The notes: generated from the letters alone by a model not told the origin. DNA of 64,000 nt from TK10-74A sp965217625 (GCA_965217625.1 OZ244557.1:1612001-1676000); one strand, 5' to 3'; numbered from the stretch's first letter, positions 1 through 10,232 are shown. Numbers and translations are program-made.

Positions 1-1698
<1,698 letters not shown>

Positions 1699-1761
1699 GG
1701 AACTGCCCTCTCGTCTGATGGAGCCGATCCCCGGCGGCGGGCGCCGCCGGGAGGTGGGTGC

Positions 1762-1767
1762 AGGATA
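1762..1767 (-). promoter_or_regulatory. Candidate -10 box (TATCCT) for the amidohydrolase gene
   Basis: TATCCT on the minus strand sits 63 nt before the ATG at 1698, in an otherwise GC-rich gap between divergent genes. No convincing -35 box is visible. The same TAnnnT box recurs before many genes here, which is the main support. Confidence 0.35.
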
Positions 1768-1863
1768 GCGCCGCGCGCGTCACCCGTCGCGGGGCGGTAG
1801 GCTGCGGGGCGGGCGCGGAACGATGCCGGTGGGCCGCGGCCGGCGGAGAGCGGGAGGTGCGGG

Positions 1864-2679
1864 ATGTCCGAACAGCGAGTGACGATCGCGGTGTGCGACG
1901 GCGTGGCCGATGTGCGGCTCAATCGCCCCGAGAAGATGAACGCGCTGGACCCGGCCATGTTCAGTTCGATCGGGGAGGCGGCCGACGCCGTGGCGGCGGA
2001 TGCGTCGATCCGCGCGGTCGTGCTCTCCGGTGAGGGGCGCGCCTTCTGCGCGGGGCTGGACTTCGCGTCGTTCCAGGCGATGGGGGATGCGGGCGAGCGC
2101 CGGCCCGCCGCCGAGCGCCTGCTCTCCCGCGAAGCGGAGTCCCGCGCCAACGCGGCGCAGCGGGTCGCGTGGGCCTGGCACGAAGCGCCGATGCCGGTCA
2201 TCGCGGCGGTGCACGGCGTCGCCTTCGGGGGTGGGCTGCAACTCGCCCTCGGCGCCGACGTGCGCTTCGTCGCCCCCGACGCGCGGCTGTCGATCATGGA
2301 GGGGCGCTGGGGGCTCGTGCCGGACATGGCGGGCCCGCAGCTCCTGCGACGGCTGGCGCGGCTCGACATCGTCAAGGAACTCACCTACACGGCACGGATC
2401 GTGCAGGGGGCGGAGGCGGTGGAGCTGGGCCTGGCGACGCACGTCTCGCCGCAGCCCAAGGAGGCCGCGATGGCCCTGGCGCGGGAGATCGCGGGGCAGT
2501 CGCCGGACGCGGTGCGGGCGGCGAAGCGGCTGCTCAATCAGTCGGTGGAGCTGGACGTGGCCGCGGGGCTGGCGCTGGAGGAGTCGACCCAGCGGTCGCT
2601 GATCGGCGGCGCCAACCAGTTGGAGGCCGTGCGGGCCAACCTGGAGAAGCGGCCCCCGGTCTACGCGGACCCGGCCTGA
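1864..2679 (+). CDS. Enoyl-CoA hydratase/isomerase (crotonase) with dienoyl-CoA isomerase-like active site
   Basis: The 271-residue protein has full crotonase length. The CoA-binding segment ends in GRAFCAGLDF (residues 58-67) and the oxyanion-hole glycines are in GVAFGGGLQLALGAD (118-132). In classical hydratases two Glu residues do the chemistry. Here the first position is Gln126, while Glu146 is kept and an Asp follows eight residues later (MEGRWGLVPDM, Asp154). A Glu/Asp pair at +8 is the arrangement of delta3,5-delta2,4-dienoyl-CoA isomerase, so an isomerase role is more likely than hydration. That reading is inference. It starts at ATG 1864 and is divergent from the amidohydrolase. Confidence 0.85.
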   Translation: MSEQRVTIAVCDGVADVRLNRPEKMNALDPAMFSSIGEAADAVAADASIRAVVLSGEGRAFCAGLDFASFQAMGDAGERRPAAERLLSREAESRANAAQRVAWAWHEAPMPVIAAVHGVAFGGGLQLALGADVRFVAPDARLSIMEGRWGLVPDMAGPQLLRRLARLDIVKELTYTARIVQGAEAVELGLATHVSPQPKEAAMALAREIAGQSPDAVRAAKRLLNQSVELDVAAGLALEESTQRSLIGGANQLEAVRANLEKRPPVYADPA

Positions 2680-2764
2680 CGATCGCGCTGGGGCGCCCGG
2701 GGCTGCGCATCGAGCCGGGGGGCGGGCCTGCCAGGACCCGGGATGCCGGCGACCGCCCGGCCGC

Positions 2765-2881
2765 TTAGCCCTGGCGCTGCTTGTTGCGCGGGTTCTTCTT
2801 GTTGATCACGTACAAGCGCCCCTTGCGACGGACGATCTGGTCGTCCTGCGAGCGCTTCTTGACCGAGGCTTGCACCTTCAT
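2765..2881 (-). CDS. rpmJ: 50S ribosomal protein L36, cysteine-free (C-minus) type
   Basis: A 38-residue protein beginning MKVQASVKKR and ending NPRNKQRQG is unmistakably bacterial L36, the small basic protein of the large ribosomal subunit. A strong GGAGGG site lies 5-7 nt before the ATG. The three Cys and one His that hold zinc in the common form are absent (the Cys-x2-Cys region reads SQDDQ), so this is the zinc-independent paralogue type. It stands alone rather than in the usual infA-rpsM-rpsK cluster, as second L36 copies often do. Many zinc-starved bacteria swap the two forms; I see no Zur-like operator here. Confidence 0.93.
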   Translation of the reverse strand: MKVQASVKKRSQDDQIVRRKGRLYVINKKNPRNKQRQG

Positions 2882-2950
2882 CGCGGCCCTCCGGCTGGCT
2901 GCAAACCCTACCACAGCCCCGCCGTCGCTTCTGTCCACCCCGGCCGCCGT

Positions 2951-3946
2951 CTAGCGCAGCAGCGACTCCAGGTACGCGCCGACTGTCGCCGTGTCGCCCG
3001 GGGGCAGTTGCACCATCTGCAACTCCGCGCCCAGGGTGGCGCGCTCCTGCAGCTGCTCGCGCACCGACTCGATGGGTCCGATGACCTGGATCTCGCGCAC
3101 CATCGCGTCCGTGATCGCGGCGATCGAGCCGGCCTTGTCGCGCTGCGCCCAGGCGTCGCGGGAGGCCTTGACCTCGGCCGCGAAGCCCTCCCGCGCGAGC
3201 ATCTGCCAGTAGAACGTGCCCATCCGGTTGACGTAGAAGTGCAGCGGCGCGCGGGCCGCCTGCCACTGGACATCGTCGTTGCGGCCGTCCGTCACGTACA
3301 CGTTCGTGGACGGCGCGATGGTGACGCAGCCGGCCTCGCGGCCGGCCCCGGTCGCGGCGTCGTCCAGCCGCTCACGCAGGCGGGCGAACTGCCCCTTGGG
3401 CCAGTGGATGGGGTAGATGCCGTCGGCGATCTCGCCCGTCTGCACGATCGACTTCGGCGTGATCGCGGCGATGTAGACGGGGATCTTGCTGCGCGGCCGC
3501 GGGTAGTCGAGCCGGAAGCCGCCCGCCAGCTTGAAGATCTCGCCTTCGTAGTGCAGCGCCTCGCCGGCGATCAGCAGGTTGAAGATCTCCGTGTACTCCC
3601 GCAGCCGCTGCAGCGGCCGCTCGAAGGGGACGCCGTGGAAGTGCTCGATGACCTGCGCGCCGGAGGAGCCCAGGCCCATGACCATGCGCCCGCCCGAGAT
3701 CTGGTCGAGCAGGGCGATCTCCTGCGCCGTCACCGCCGGAGAGCGGGAGAAGCAGTTGAGGATGGTGGGGCCCAGCTTGATCTTCTCGGTGTTGGCCGCC
3801 AGGAGCGTCAGCCAGGGCAGCACCGACGTGCCCCAGGCCTCGCCGCGGCCGGCCAGCTCATAGCCCAGATCCTCGGCGATGCGGACCTTCGCCACCGAGT
3901 CCTGCCAGTCGGCGGAATCCAGTCCCGCGAGTACGCCCAGACGCAT
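2951..3946 (-). CDS. LLM-class flavin/F420-dependent oxidoreductase
   Basis: The 331-residue protein has a luciferase-like TIM barrel. Visible family marks are the early MRLGVLAGL strand, an LLDQISGGRMVMGLGSSG segment (FMN/F420 phosphate loop region) near residue 90, and IPVYIAAITPKSIVQTGEIADG near residue 170, as in methylenetetrahydromethanopterin reductase-like proteins. These enzymes use F420H2 or FMNH2 with diverse substrates, and the substrate is not predictable. The ATG at 3946 has a GGAGGTC site 5 nt upstream. A TAnnnT box (TAGGCT) lies in the gap to nudC. Confidence 0.85.
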   Translation of the reverse strand: MRLGVLAGLDSADWQDSVAKVRIAEDLGYELAGRGEAWGTSVLPWLTLLAANTEKIKLGPTILNCFSRSPAVTAQEIALLDQISGGRMVMGLGSSGAQVIEHFHGVPFERPLQRLREYTEIFNLLIAGEALHYEGEIFKLAGGFRLDYPRPRSKIPVYIAAITPKSIVQTGEIADGIYPIHWPKGQFARLRERLDDAATGAGREAGCVTIAPSTNVYVTDGRNDDVQWQAARAPLHFYVNRMGTFYWQMLAREGFAAEVKASRDAWAQRDKAGSIAAITDAMVREIQVIGPIESVREQLQERATLGAELQMVQLPPGDTATVGAYLESLLR

Positions 3947-4023
3947 CGTGACCTCCGCTTCGGTTGTCGACGGCGCTCGGTCGGCACCGTGGCCGCGAGC
4001 CTATCACGGGGTCGCCTTCGGGC

Positions 4024-5076
4024 TCACGCCTTCTCGGCGCGCCACGGGCGCGACAGCGCCCAATCCTTGATCAGATGGTGGGCGATGGCCAGTGGAGGCG
4101 GGATGTGCAGGCGGGGCGTGCCGGCGGCGCGGTCGGCGCCGGGGTCGTCGCCGGGCTCGAACAGGCGGCGCGCCTGCGCACGGCTGAACCAGTACGCCTG
4201 ACCGATCTCGTCCCCATCGACCGTGATGTCGGTGGTCTCGGCGCGCGCGCGGCAGCCCAGCATCAGCGAGCTGGGGAAGGGCCAGGGCTGCGAGTGGTCG
4301 TAGCGCACGTCGGTGACGCGGACGCCGACCTCCTCCCAGGCCTCGCGACGCACGGCCGCCTCGACCGTCTCGCCCTGATCGATGAACCCGGCGATGCAGG
4401 TGAACATCGGCGGCGGCTGGTCCGCCATCGCACCCGTGGCGGGGGCGCGGGCGGCGAGCAGGCAGCGGTCGCCGCCGTCGTGGATCAGCGTGATCACGAC
4501 GGGGTCGGTGCGGGGGAAGTGCTGCACCTCGCAGCGGGTGCAGACGCGCTGCGCGCCGCCCTGGCGCGACGCCGTGGCCGCGCCGCAGGCGGGACAGAAG
4601 CCGTGCCGGGCGTGCCAATCGACCAGCGACCGCGCTTGGGCGGCGAGGCCGGAGTCGGCCGGGGGCAGGCTGGCCGCGACGCTGCGCAGGTCGCGGTAGG
4701 ACACGCCCGCCGTGAGACCGAGGGCCACCGCCGGGTCGTCGAGCGCGCCGACGTCCAGGGCACTGATGTCTTGAGCAAAGTGCGGGACGCCGTCACGCAG
4801 CCCCAGCAGCACGGGATCCGGCATCGGATCGGCCGGGAGCGCCGCGATCGCCGGCGGCAGCAGCCAGAGCAACTCCGGCCCCGCCTCGGACCGCCAGGCG
4901 GCGTCGTGGCCGACGGGGAAGCGCAGGCGCCAGACCGGCAGGATGCGGCGCGCCGGGTCGTCGTACTGGGCCTGCAGCCAAGTGGGATCCTTGCGCTCGT
5001 TGGCGACCCGATCGAGTGGGTTGCCGGCGAACACGTTGTGGTCGGCCGCGGCGGTCGAGAGCGGTGGTCGGGTCAT
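4024..5076 (-). CDS. nudC: NAD+ diphosphatase (NADH pyrophosphatase), Nudix family
   Basis: The 350-residue protein has every NudC hallmark: a zinc ribbon with Cys161, Cys164, Cys179 and Cys182, a Nudix box from about residue 230 (GFIDQGETVEAAVRRE followed by AWEEVGV), and the NADH-specific SQPWPFPSS motif at 262-270. It splits NAD(H) into NMN(H) and AMP and, in characterised homologues, removes NAD caps from RNA. The frame stays open far upstream, but the ATG at 5076 is chosen because the protein begins there in family style and a TACACT box lies just 9 nt before it, suggesting a nearly leaderless message. Confidence 0.93.
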   Translation of the reverse strand: MTRPPLSTAAADHNVFAGNPLDRVANERKDPTWLQAQYDDPARRILPVWRLRFPVGHDAAWRSEAGPELLWLLPPAIAALPADPMPDPVLLGLRDGVPHFAQDISALDVGALDDPAVALGLTAGVSYRDLRSVAASLPPADSGLAAQARSLVDWHARHGFCPACGAATASRQGGAQRVCTRCEVQHFPRTDPVVITLIHDGGDRCLLAARAPATGAMADQPPPMFTCIAGFIDQGETVEAAVRREAWEEVGVRVTDVRYDHSQPWPFPSSLMLGCRARAETTDITVDGDEIGQAYWFSRAQARRLFEPGDDPGADRAAGTPRLHIPPPLAIAHHLIKDWALSRPWRAEKA

Positions 5077-5085
5077 AGGGGGCTG

Positions 5086-5091
5086 AGTGTA
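5086..5091 (-). promoter_or_regulatory. Candidate -10 box (TACACT) for nudC
   Basis: TACACT on the minus strand ends 9 nt before the nudC ATG. A start site about 7 nt downstream would make the mRNA leaderless. No -35 match is seen. Confidence 0.4.
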
Positions 5092-5142
5092 GCCGGGCCC
5101 GGGATGCCCGGCGTGCGGGAGCGCGAAGGGGGAGGGCTGGCC

Positions 5143-5148
5143 TAGACT
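5143..5148 (+). promoter_or_regulatory. Candidate -10 box (TAGACT) for CoA-transferase gene
   Basis: TAGACT lies 48 nt before the ATG at 5197. An identical hexamer stands before the genes at 23982 and 35645. Confidence 0.4.
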
Positions 5149-5196
5149 ACGCGCCGATCGCCGGCCGCCCGGGGCGCCCGGAGGAGGAGGGCTGCG

Positions 5197-6399
5197 ATGA
5201 CGGCGCCATTGGCCGGGATCCGTGTGGTGGAGGCGGCGAACTGGCTGGCGGCCCCGAGCGCCGCGGCGATGATGCGCGACCTGGGCGCCGACGTGATCAA
5301 GGTGGAACCACCCGAGGGCGACGCCTGGCGGCACAATGTGCTGGGGCTGGAGATCAAGCACAACTACCCGTTCGAGTTGGACAATCGGGGCAAGCGCTCG
5401 ATCGCGCTGGCGCTCGACAAGCCGGGCGCGCCCGCGCTCCTGCGCCGCCTCGTCGCCACGGCGGACATCTTCATCACGAACCTCGTGCAGCCCCGCCGGG
5501 AGCGCTTCGGCCTGACCGCGCCGGAGTTGCGGGCGGCGGACCCGGGGCTCATTTACGTCTCGTTCTCCGGCTATGGAACGTCGGGGCCGGACGCCGGCCG
5601 GCCCGGCTTCGACTTCACGGCCTTTTGGGCCCGCTCCGGCATCTGGGCGCTCATGGGCGACGTCTCCGGTCCCCCGGCGATGCCGCGCGGCGGCCAGGGG
5701 GACCATGCGACGGCGCTCAACTTGCTGGCCGCCACGCTGGTCGCGCTGCGGCTTCGGGAGCAGACGGGCGAGGGGCAGACCGTGGAGGTGACGCTCCAGC
5801 GCACCGGCGTCTGGACGATCGGCGTGGACGTGTCGCACGCGGTGGTGACGAAGCAGCAGCCCGATCGCTTCGACTATCTCCACGCGCGGAACCCGATCAC
5901 CAACAACTACGAGACGCGCGATGGCCGCTGGCTGATGCTGATGATGCCCGCGGCGGACATGTACTGGGAGCGGTTCTGCCGGCTGATCGGGCGGGAGGAG
6001 TGGATCGCCGACCCGCGCTACGCCGACACCCTGAGGCGGCGGGAGCACGGTGCGACCCTGACGCCGCAAGTGCGGGAGGTCTTCCTCGGGGCGGACCTGG
6101 CGACGTGGGGGGAGCGTCTGGACGCGGCGGGGCTGATCTGGGGTCCCGGCGTGGAGTTGCCCGAGGTGCTGGAGGACCCCCAACTGCGCGAGGTGGGGGC
6201 CTTCGAGACGATCCACCATCCCGACCCCGCCGTGGGCGACTTCGAGACGCTGGCGACGCCCTTCAGCGTGGACGGCGCCGATATCGCCGTGCGGGGCCCG
6301 GCGCCGGAGATCGGGCAGCACACGCAGGAGGTCCTGGAGGAGCTGGGCGTCGATGTGGAGGAGATCGCGGACCTCGCCGCCGACGGCGTCTTCGGCTGA
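5197..6399 (+). CDS. CoA-transferase, family III (CaiB/BaiF)
   Basis: The 400-residue protein moves CoA between carboxylic acids through a covalent aspartyl-CoA intermediate. It starts with the typical LAGIRVVEAANW...DLGADVIKVEPPEGD segment and keeps NRGKRSIALAL near residue 63. The catalytic Asp is Asp169 (GGQGDHATAL), the same number as in formyl-CoA transferase. The C-terminal GPAPEIGQHTQEVLEELG is also a family mark. A GGAGGAGGAGGG run precedes the ATG. The acyl donor and acceptor cannot be told. It converges with the toxin-antitoxin-like pair downstream. Confidence 0.92.
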   Translation: MTAPLAGIRVVEAANWLAAPSAAAMMRDLGADVIKVEPPEGDAWRHNVLGLEIKHNYPFELDNRGKRSIALALDKPGAPALLRRLVATADIFITNLVQPRRERFGLTAPELRAADPGLIYVSFSGYGTSGPDAGRPGFDFTAFWARSGIWALMGDVSGPPAMPRGGQGDHATALNLLAATLVALRLREQTGEGQTVEVTLQRTGVWTIGVDVSHAVVTKQQPDRFDYLHARNPITNNYETRDGRWLMLMMPAADMYWERFCRLIGREEWIADPRYADTLRRREHGATLTPQVREVFLGADLATWGERLDAAGLIWGPGVELPEVLEDPQLREVGAFETIHHPDPAVGDFETLATPFSVDGADIAVRGPAPEIGQHTQEVLEELGVDVEEIADLAADGVFG

Positions 6400-6451
6400 T
6401 CGGCGTCGTGGCGGGCGTGCGATTCCGGCCTGGGATGGACGCCACGGGACT

Positions 6452-6940
6452 TCATCGAGACCGGCGGCTTCTGCCCGTCGGCTTGCGGCCGGCAACCCGC
6501 ACGTCCCCGGATGATCGAAGCACTGGCCGCCCGTTCGCCGAGTAGCTGAGGGTGAAGTACCGCGGGCCGCGCGCATCGCGCACTTGCCGCGCGACTGCCG
6601 ACAGGCGGTCCGTCAGCATGCGGTGGAGTTCAAATGCGTCGATGTTGTTCTTGGCCGGATGCTTCAAGCCGCGCACCCAAACCACGGACACGCCGGTCTC
6701 TCGCAACACGATCTCGTGTTCCGAGCGCGCGGCGTGGTCTTTGGTGATCCAGACCATCGACCGATCGGATGCGTGCTGAATCACGTCCGGATCGGGGGCG
6801 CCGCGCAGCCCGGCGTCTTCAGCCGCCACGATCTGGTACCCGACGAGGGCAAGCGCGTGCGCGACCTGCTTGGGCAGGCCCTCGTCCAGCAGGAATGAGA
6901 CTTCCCTAAGCGGCTCGCTCGAGCCGGCGCTCCCAGGCAA
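6452..6940 (-). CDS. DUF5615-family PIN-like protein (VapC-type toxin candidate)
   Basis: The 162-residue protein opens with SFLLDEGLPKQVAHAL (Asp19 and Glu20), followed by a GYQIVAAEDAGL turn and VWITKDHAA. This acidic pattern is typical of the PIN-like DUF5615 fold, whose members pair with DUF433 proteins in toxin-antitoxin-like loci such as VapBC45. The start is a TTG at 6940 with GGAGG 8 nt upstream, inside the end of the DUF433 gene. The 35-base overlap implies translational coupling. The C-terminal 50 residues (RYFTLSYSANG then a basic tail) extend beyond the core. RNase activity is inference. Confidence 0.7.
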   Translation of the reverse strand: MPGSAGSSEPLREVSFLLDEGLPKQVAHALALVGYQIVAAEDAGLRGAPDPDVIQHASDRSMVWITKDHAARSEHEIVLRETGVSVVWVRGLKHPAKNNIDAFELHRMLTDRLSAVARQVRDARGPRYFTLSYSANGRPVLRSSGDVRVAGRKPTGRSRRSR

Positions 6941-7637
6941 GTGCTGCCTCCACGTCGGCCCTCGTCAGTCCGTAGAGCCTCACCATGTTCCCGGGGGTCT
7001 CTCCCGCCTCGCACAGGGAGGCGATCGTTTCGGCTGGTACCCGCGTGTCTTTGATGCACGGCTCCCCGAACCGAACCTCTGGATCGATAGTGATCCGGGG
7101 CTCTGGTCGCCAAAGCGACGCGGCATCGTCGACGCCGAACTCCATCCGGTGATGCGCGGGCTCGAGGAATTCGCGCAGCAGCGGCAGGGCGACTTGGCCT
7201 GCGCGCGTGGCCGCGATGAATCGTTCCTGGACCGCAAGGAAGATGTCGGACGAGTGCGTCCACATTGCTTCCGTCACGAACGGCTGCCGATGGCCCGTCA
7301 ACTCGCGGGCGTATTGCTCGGCTTCCCTGATTCCTGCGTAGCGAATCCCTCGCGACCGGAGCAGTGCGATCATTCGCAGCCGCACCAAATCCGTGAACGT
7401 CACGACCCGGTCACGCTGCGAAACCCGACGTGGCCCATCCCAGTCCAGGCCATGCCGAATCCAGGCCGCGAGTGCGCTTGTGCTCGCGGCGAAGGTCGTG
7501 GGATCCCGCTCCCAGTCTGAGAGCGGGATCAGCGGATTCGGCGTCGTCGCGCGCAGGAGGACCGCGGCGTCCCGCAGTGGGAATGCACCGGCCCAGCACG
7601 TGCCGGGAGACTCGAGAACCGGGCTGCTGGTCGTCAG
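6906..7637 (-). CDS. DUF433-domain protein (VapB45-like antitoxin candidate); non-canonical start
   Basis: The C-terminal 60 residues are a clear DUF433 domain (ITIDPEVRFGEPCIKDTRVP, then ETPGNMVRLYGLT). Upstream lies a MerR-like section, WAGAFPLRDAAVLLRA, WIRHGLDWDG and VTFTDLVRLRMIALLRSRGI. A GTG at 7403 would drop half of this region. The frame reads as real protein up to about 7637 with no ATG, GTG or TTG before a stop at 7671. A CTG at 7635-7637, 6 nt after an AAAGGGGG run, is the best start and gives 243 residues. Alternatively the 5' end is damaged. It overlaps the DUF5615 gene by 35 bases. Confidence 0.6.
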   Translation of the reverse strand: MTTSSPVLESPGTCWAGAFPLRDAAVLLRATTPNPLIPLSDWERDPTTFAASTSALAAWIRHGLDWDGPRRVSQRDRVVTFTDLVRLRMIALLRSRGIRYAGIREAEQYARELTGHRQPFVTEAMWTHSSDIFLAVQERFIAATRAGQVALPLLREFLEPAHHRMEFGVDDAASLWRPEPRITIDPEVRFGEPCIKDTRVPAETIASLCEAGETPGNMVRLYGLTRADVEAALAWERRLERAA

Positions 7638-7709
7638 TGGAATCCCCCTTTGCCTTGGCGAACGTCCAAGTCAAGCGTAGCCCACGTGCGACCGGCCTGG
7701 GAGTGGACG

Positions 7710-8465
7710 CTACCGGTTGAAGCGCGGCTCCCGCTTCGCGAGGAAGGCGCTGACGGCCTCCTCATGGTCGGGGCCCCGCCGCGCTTCCGCGATCGCCGCC
7801 GTCTCGCGCTCGAGGGCCGTGTCCCAGGGCAGGTGGCGGTGGTCCTGGAGCGCCCGCTCGATCAGCATGGCGACACGCGTCGGCCCGTCGGCGATCTCGG
7901 TGGCGAGGGCGATCGCGGCGGGCAGGAGTTCGTCGGGCGGGTAGAGGCGATTGACGAGGCCCATCGCGAGCGCCTCGTCGGCGCTGACGAAGCGGCCCGT
8001 GAGGCACAGTTCGTTGGCCCAGCCCAGCCCCACGATCGCCGGCAGCAGCGTCGTCGAGGCCCCCTCGGGCACGAGGCCCACGCGCACGAAGCGCATCGAC
8101 ATGCGCGCGCTCGTGGAGGCGATGCGCACCGCGCAGGGCAGCGTGACGCTCAGCCCCATGCCGACGGCGAATCCGTTGAAGGCGACGACGATGGGCTTCG
8201 TGCGCCGCACCGCCTCGACCCACCTCAGCGGGACGGTGTCGTCGTCGCCTTGGGCGAGTTCGGCGAAGTCGGCGCCGGCGCAGAAGGCGCGGCCCTCCCC
8301 GGTGAGCACGATGGCGCCGATGGCCGGGTCGTCCGTCCAGGCGTCGAGGCAGGCGATCGTCTCCGCGGTCATGGCGGCGTTCCAGGCGTTGAGCTTCTCG
8401 GGCCGGTTGAGGGTCAGGATGCCCACGCGACCCTGGGTGTCGGCGCGGATGGCTTCGTAGTGCAT
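7710..8465 (-). CDS. Enoyl-CoA hydratase/isomerase family protein
   Basis: The 251-residue crotonase keeps LNRPEKLNAWN near the N-terminus and the CoA site GEGRAFCAGADFAEL. The two hydratase Glu positions are altered: the first lies in VGMGLSVTLPC and the second in SMRFVRVGLVPEGAS, where the acidic residue has moved to directly after the Pro. A single Glu in a PEG context is seen in delta3-delta2 enoyl-CoA isomerases of the peroxisomal type, so isomerisation is a reasonable guess. It ends with FLAKREPRFNR, a common crotonase tail. The MDR oxidoreductase gene lies just downstream at 9465-8497 reading the same way. Confidence 0.85.
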   Translation of the reverse strand: MHYEAIRADTQGRVGILTLNRPEKLNAWNAAMTAETIACLDAWTDDPAIGAIVLTGEGRAFCAGADFAELAQGDDDTVPLRWVEAVRRTKPIVVAFNGFAVGMGLSVTLPCAVRIASTSARMSMRFVRVGLVPEGASTTLLPAIVGLGWANELCLTGRFVSADEALAMGLVNRLYPPDELLPAAIALATEIADGPTRVAMLIERALQDHRHLPWDTALERETAAIAEARRGPDHEEAVSAFLAKREPRFNR

Positions 8466-8496
8466 GGGGCCTCCGGAAGGCGAGGGTCTCGAGCCG

Positions 8497-9465
8497 CTAG
8501 TCCACGTGGATGACGGCCTTGCCGGGGATCTCGCGGTTCCACAGCGCGTGCGCCGTGGGGACGAAGTCGGACCAGGGCGCCTCGTGCTCGATGGGCGCGA
8601 CGAGCGTGCCCCGCTGCACGAGATCGACCAGCCGGGCGAGCCCCTGCGCAGCGGGCCAGCGGTGGAGCTCGTGGAAGAGGATGAAGCCGTACAGGCGCAC
8701 CCCGCCGATGCCGAAGACCGGTGAGATGTCGAAGGTCGTCTCTTCGCCGGAGGAGTTGCCGTAGTTCACGCAGATCCCCTCCGGGCCCAGCAGCGTCAGC
8801 GCCTGGGCCAGCGGCGTGCCGCCGATCGACTCCAGGATGACGTCGTAGGGGCCGAAGGCGGGCGCGTCCCGGAGGTCCTCGCCGACGACGACTTCGTGCG
8901 CGCCGGCCTCCCGGACGATGGCTTCGCGCTCCGGGCGGCGCACGGAGGCGACGACGCGCGCGCCGCCCTGCCGGGCCATCTGCACCGCCAGGTGCCCAAC
9001 GCCCCCGGATGCGCCGTCGACGAGGACGTTGCGCCCCAGCAGGTGGCCGCAGATGTCCAGGGCGTAGAGGGCGGTGAGCCCGGCGACCGGCAGCGTGGCG
9101 GCCTGCGCGAAGCTGACGTCGTCGGGCAGGGGAGCGATGGCGTGGGTGGGGACCGCGACCTGCCGCGCCCAGGCGCCGGAGGGCAGGAAGCCGACGACGC
9201 GGCTGCCCCGCGGCGGCCCCGATCCGCCGGCCGCGGCCTGCGCGACGACGCCGGCCAGGTCCCAGCCCGGGCGATGGCCGTGGCGAGCGCCGGTCAGGGC
9301 GCCGCGCACCTCGCCCAGGTTGAGCGACGTGGCCCGCACGTCGATCAGGGCTTCGCCGGGCGCCGGCTGCGGCGCGGCGACGGCCTGAATGCTGAGTCGT
9401 GCGTCCACGCCGGTGTCGACGACGATGGCTTCGTTGGCAGTCTGATTGGGATCGGCGCTGGACAT
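8497..9465 (-). CDS. Medium-chain dehydrogenase/reductase, quinone oxidoreductase-like
   Basis: The 322-residue protein has the GroES-like N-terminal fold, with the nucleotide-binding motif NVLVDGASGGVGHLAVQMARQ around residue 140. The zinc-binding Cys/His residues of alcohol dehydrogenases are missing, as in NADPH:quinone reductase and crotonyl-CoA reductase relatives. The substrate is unknown. ATG 9465 is chosen over a GTG 21 bases upstream because GGAGGT lies 5-6 nt before it. It sits 31 bases upstream of the crotonase at 8465, so the two probably share a transcript. Confidence 0.85.
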   Translation of the reverse strand: MSSADPNQTANEAIVVDTGVDARLSIQAVAAPQPAPGEALIDVRATSLNLGEVRGALTGARHGHRPGWDLAGVVAQAAAGGSGPPRGSRVVGFLPSGAWARQVAVPTHAIAPLPDDVSFAQAATLPVAGLTALYALDICGHLLGRNVLVDGASGGVGHLAVQMARQGGARVVASVRRPEREAIVREAGAHEVVVGEDLRDAPAFGPYDVILESIGGTPLAQALTLLGPEGICVNYGNSSGEETTFDISPVFGIGGVRLYGFILFHELHRWPAAQGLARLVDLVQRGTLVAPIEHEAPWSDFVPTAHALWNREIPGKAVIHVD

Positions 9466-9510
9466 GGGAAACCTCCGCGAGTGCACTTTGAGCTACAGCT
9501 TGATGGCCGC

Positions 9511-9516
9511 AGGATA
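9511..9516 (-). promoter_or_regulatory. Candidate -10 box (TATCCT) upstream of the MDR gene
   Basis: TATCCT on the minus strand lies 45 nt before the ATG at 9465, embedded in GC-rich sequence. It matches boxes before 1698, 38648 and 50438. Confidence 0.35.
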
Positions 9517-9666
9517 GCGAGCCACGGCGCCCAGATGCGGGCCGCGGCCGCCCGCTGGTTGTCCGGGCGCTTGACGGGCGGCCCCGGAATCCTGAGCATG
9601 GGCGCGGCGGGCCGTCGGCCGAGGGCCCAGCGGACATGACCAGTGGACATGATCGGAGAAGGATTC

Positions 9667-10200
9667 ATGAGTGATGAGATGACCTTGGGAGCCGAACTCG
9701 CGGGGTTGACGTCCGACGTGCTGGAGCAGTCGGCGGCGGCGATTGACGATCTCAGCCTGGAGCAGTTGCACTACCGGGCGGGCGACGATTGCAACTCGAT
9801 CGCCTTCGACGCGTGGCACGTCGCGCGCACGGCCGACAACCTGATCCACTTCGCCTTCGCGCGCGAGATGCCCGTCTGGTTGCAGCAGGGGCTGAACGAG
9901 GCCTGGAGTCTGCCCAAGGCCGACCAGGGCACGCTCATGTCGCCCGAGGACGCGCATGCGCTGCGCTTCCCGGAGGCGGACAAGCTGGCCAAGTACTGCC
10001 GCGACGTGAAGGACGTCGTCGTGCCCAAGATCGCCGCCATGAGCGACGAGTACCTGGCCGGCACGATCTTCATCAAGCCGCAGGGCGAGATGCGGCGCGG
10101 GCGGATCATCGGGCAGGTGATCGTCATGCACGGGTCGGGGCACAACGGGATGATCAACACCCAGCGCACGGTGCTGGGCGTGGGCGGCATCGGCATCTAG
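9667..10200 (+). CDS. DinB-family (DinB_2) metalloprotein
   Basis: The 177-residue, mostly helical protein has the sparse DinB metal site: His51 in FDAWHVARTADN and His155/His159 in MHGSGHNGMINTQR. The family is a four-helix bundle that includes bacillithiol and mycothiol transferases and DNA-damage-induced proteins of unknown function. ATG 9667 is chosen over an in-frame GTG at 9643 because GGAGAAGG lies 5 nt before it. The SMP-30 gene follows after 32 bases, so the two may be cotranscribed. Thiol-S-transferase activity is only a family-level guess. Confidence 0.75.
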   Translation: MSDEMTLGAELAGLTSDVLEQSAAAIDDLSLEQLHYRAGDDCNSIAFDAWHVARTADNLIHFAFAREMPVWLQQGLNEAWSLPKADQGTLMSPEDAHALRFPEADKLAKYCRDVKDVVVPKIAAMSDEYLAGTIFIKPQGEMRRGRIIGQVIVMHGSGHNGMINTQRTVLGVGGIGI

Positions 10201-10232
10201 CGCCGCCGCACCGTCGCACGAGCGCGGCCCCG

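Noticed and set aside
5077..6576. A 500-codon open extension upstream of nudC on the minus strand
   Set aside because: It is antisense to the CoA-transferase gene and has no family match; the nudC ATG at 5076 gives the normal protein length.
6906..7403. DUF433 gene starting at GTG 7403
   Set aside because: It would remove a helix-turn-helix-like section that reads as real protein; kept only as an alternative.
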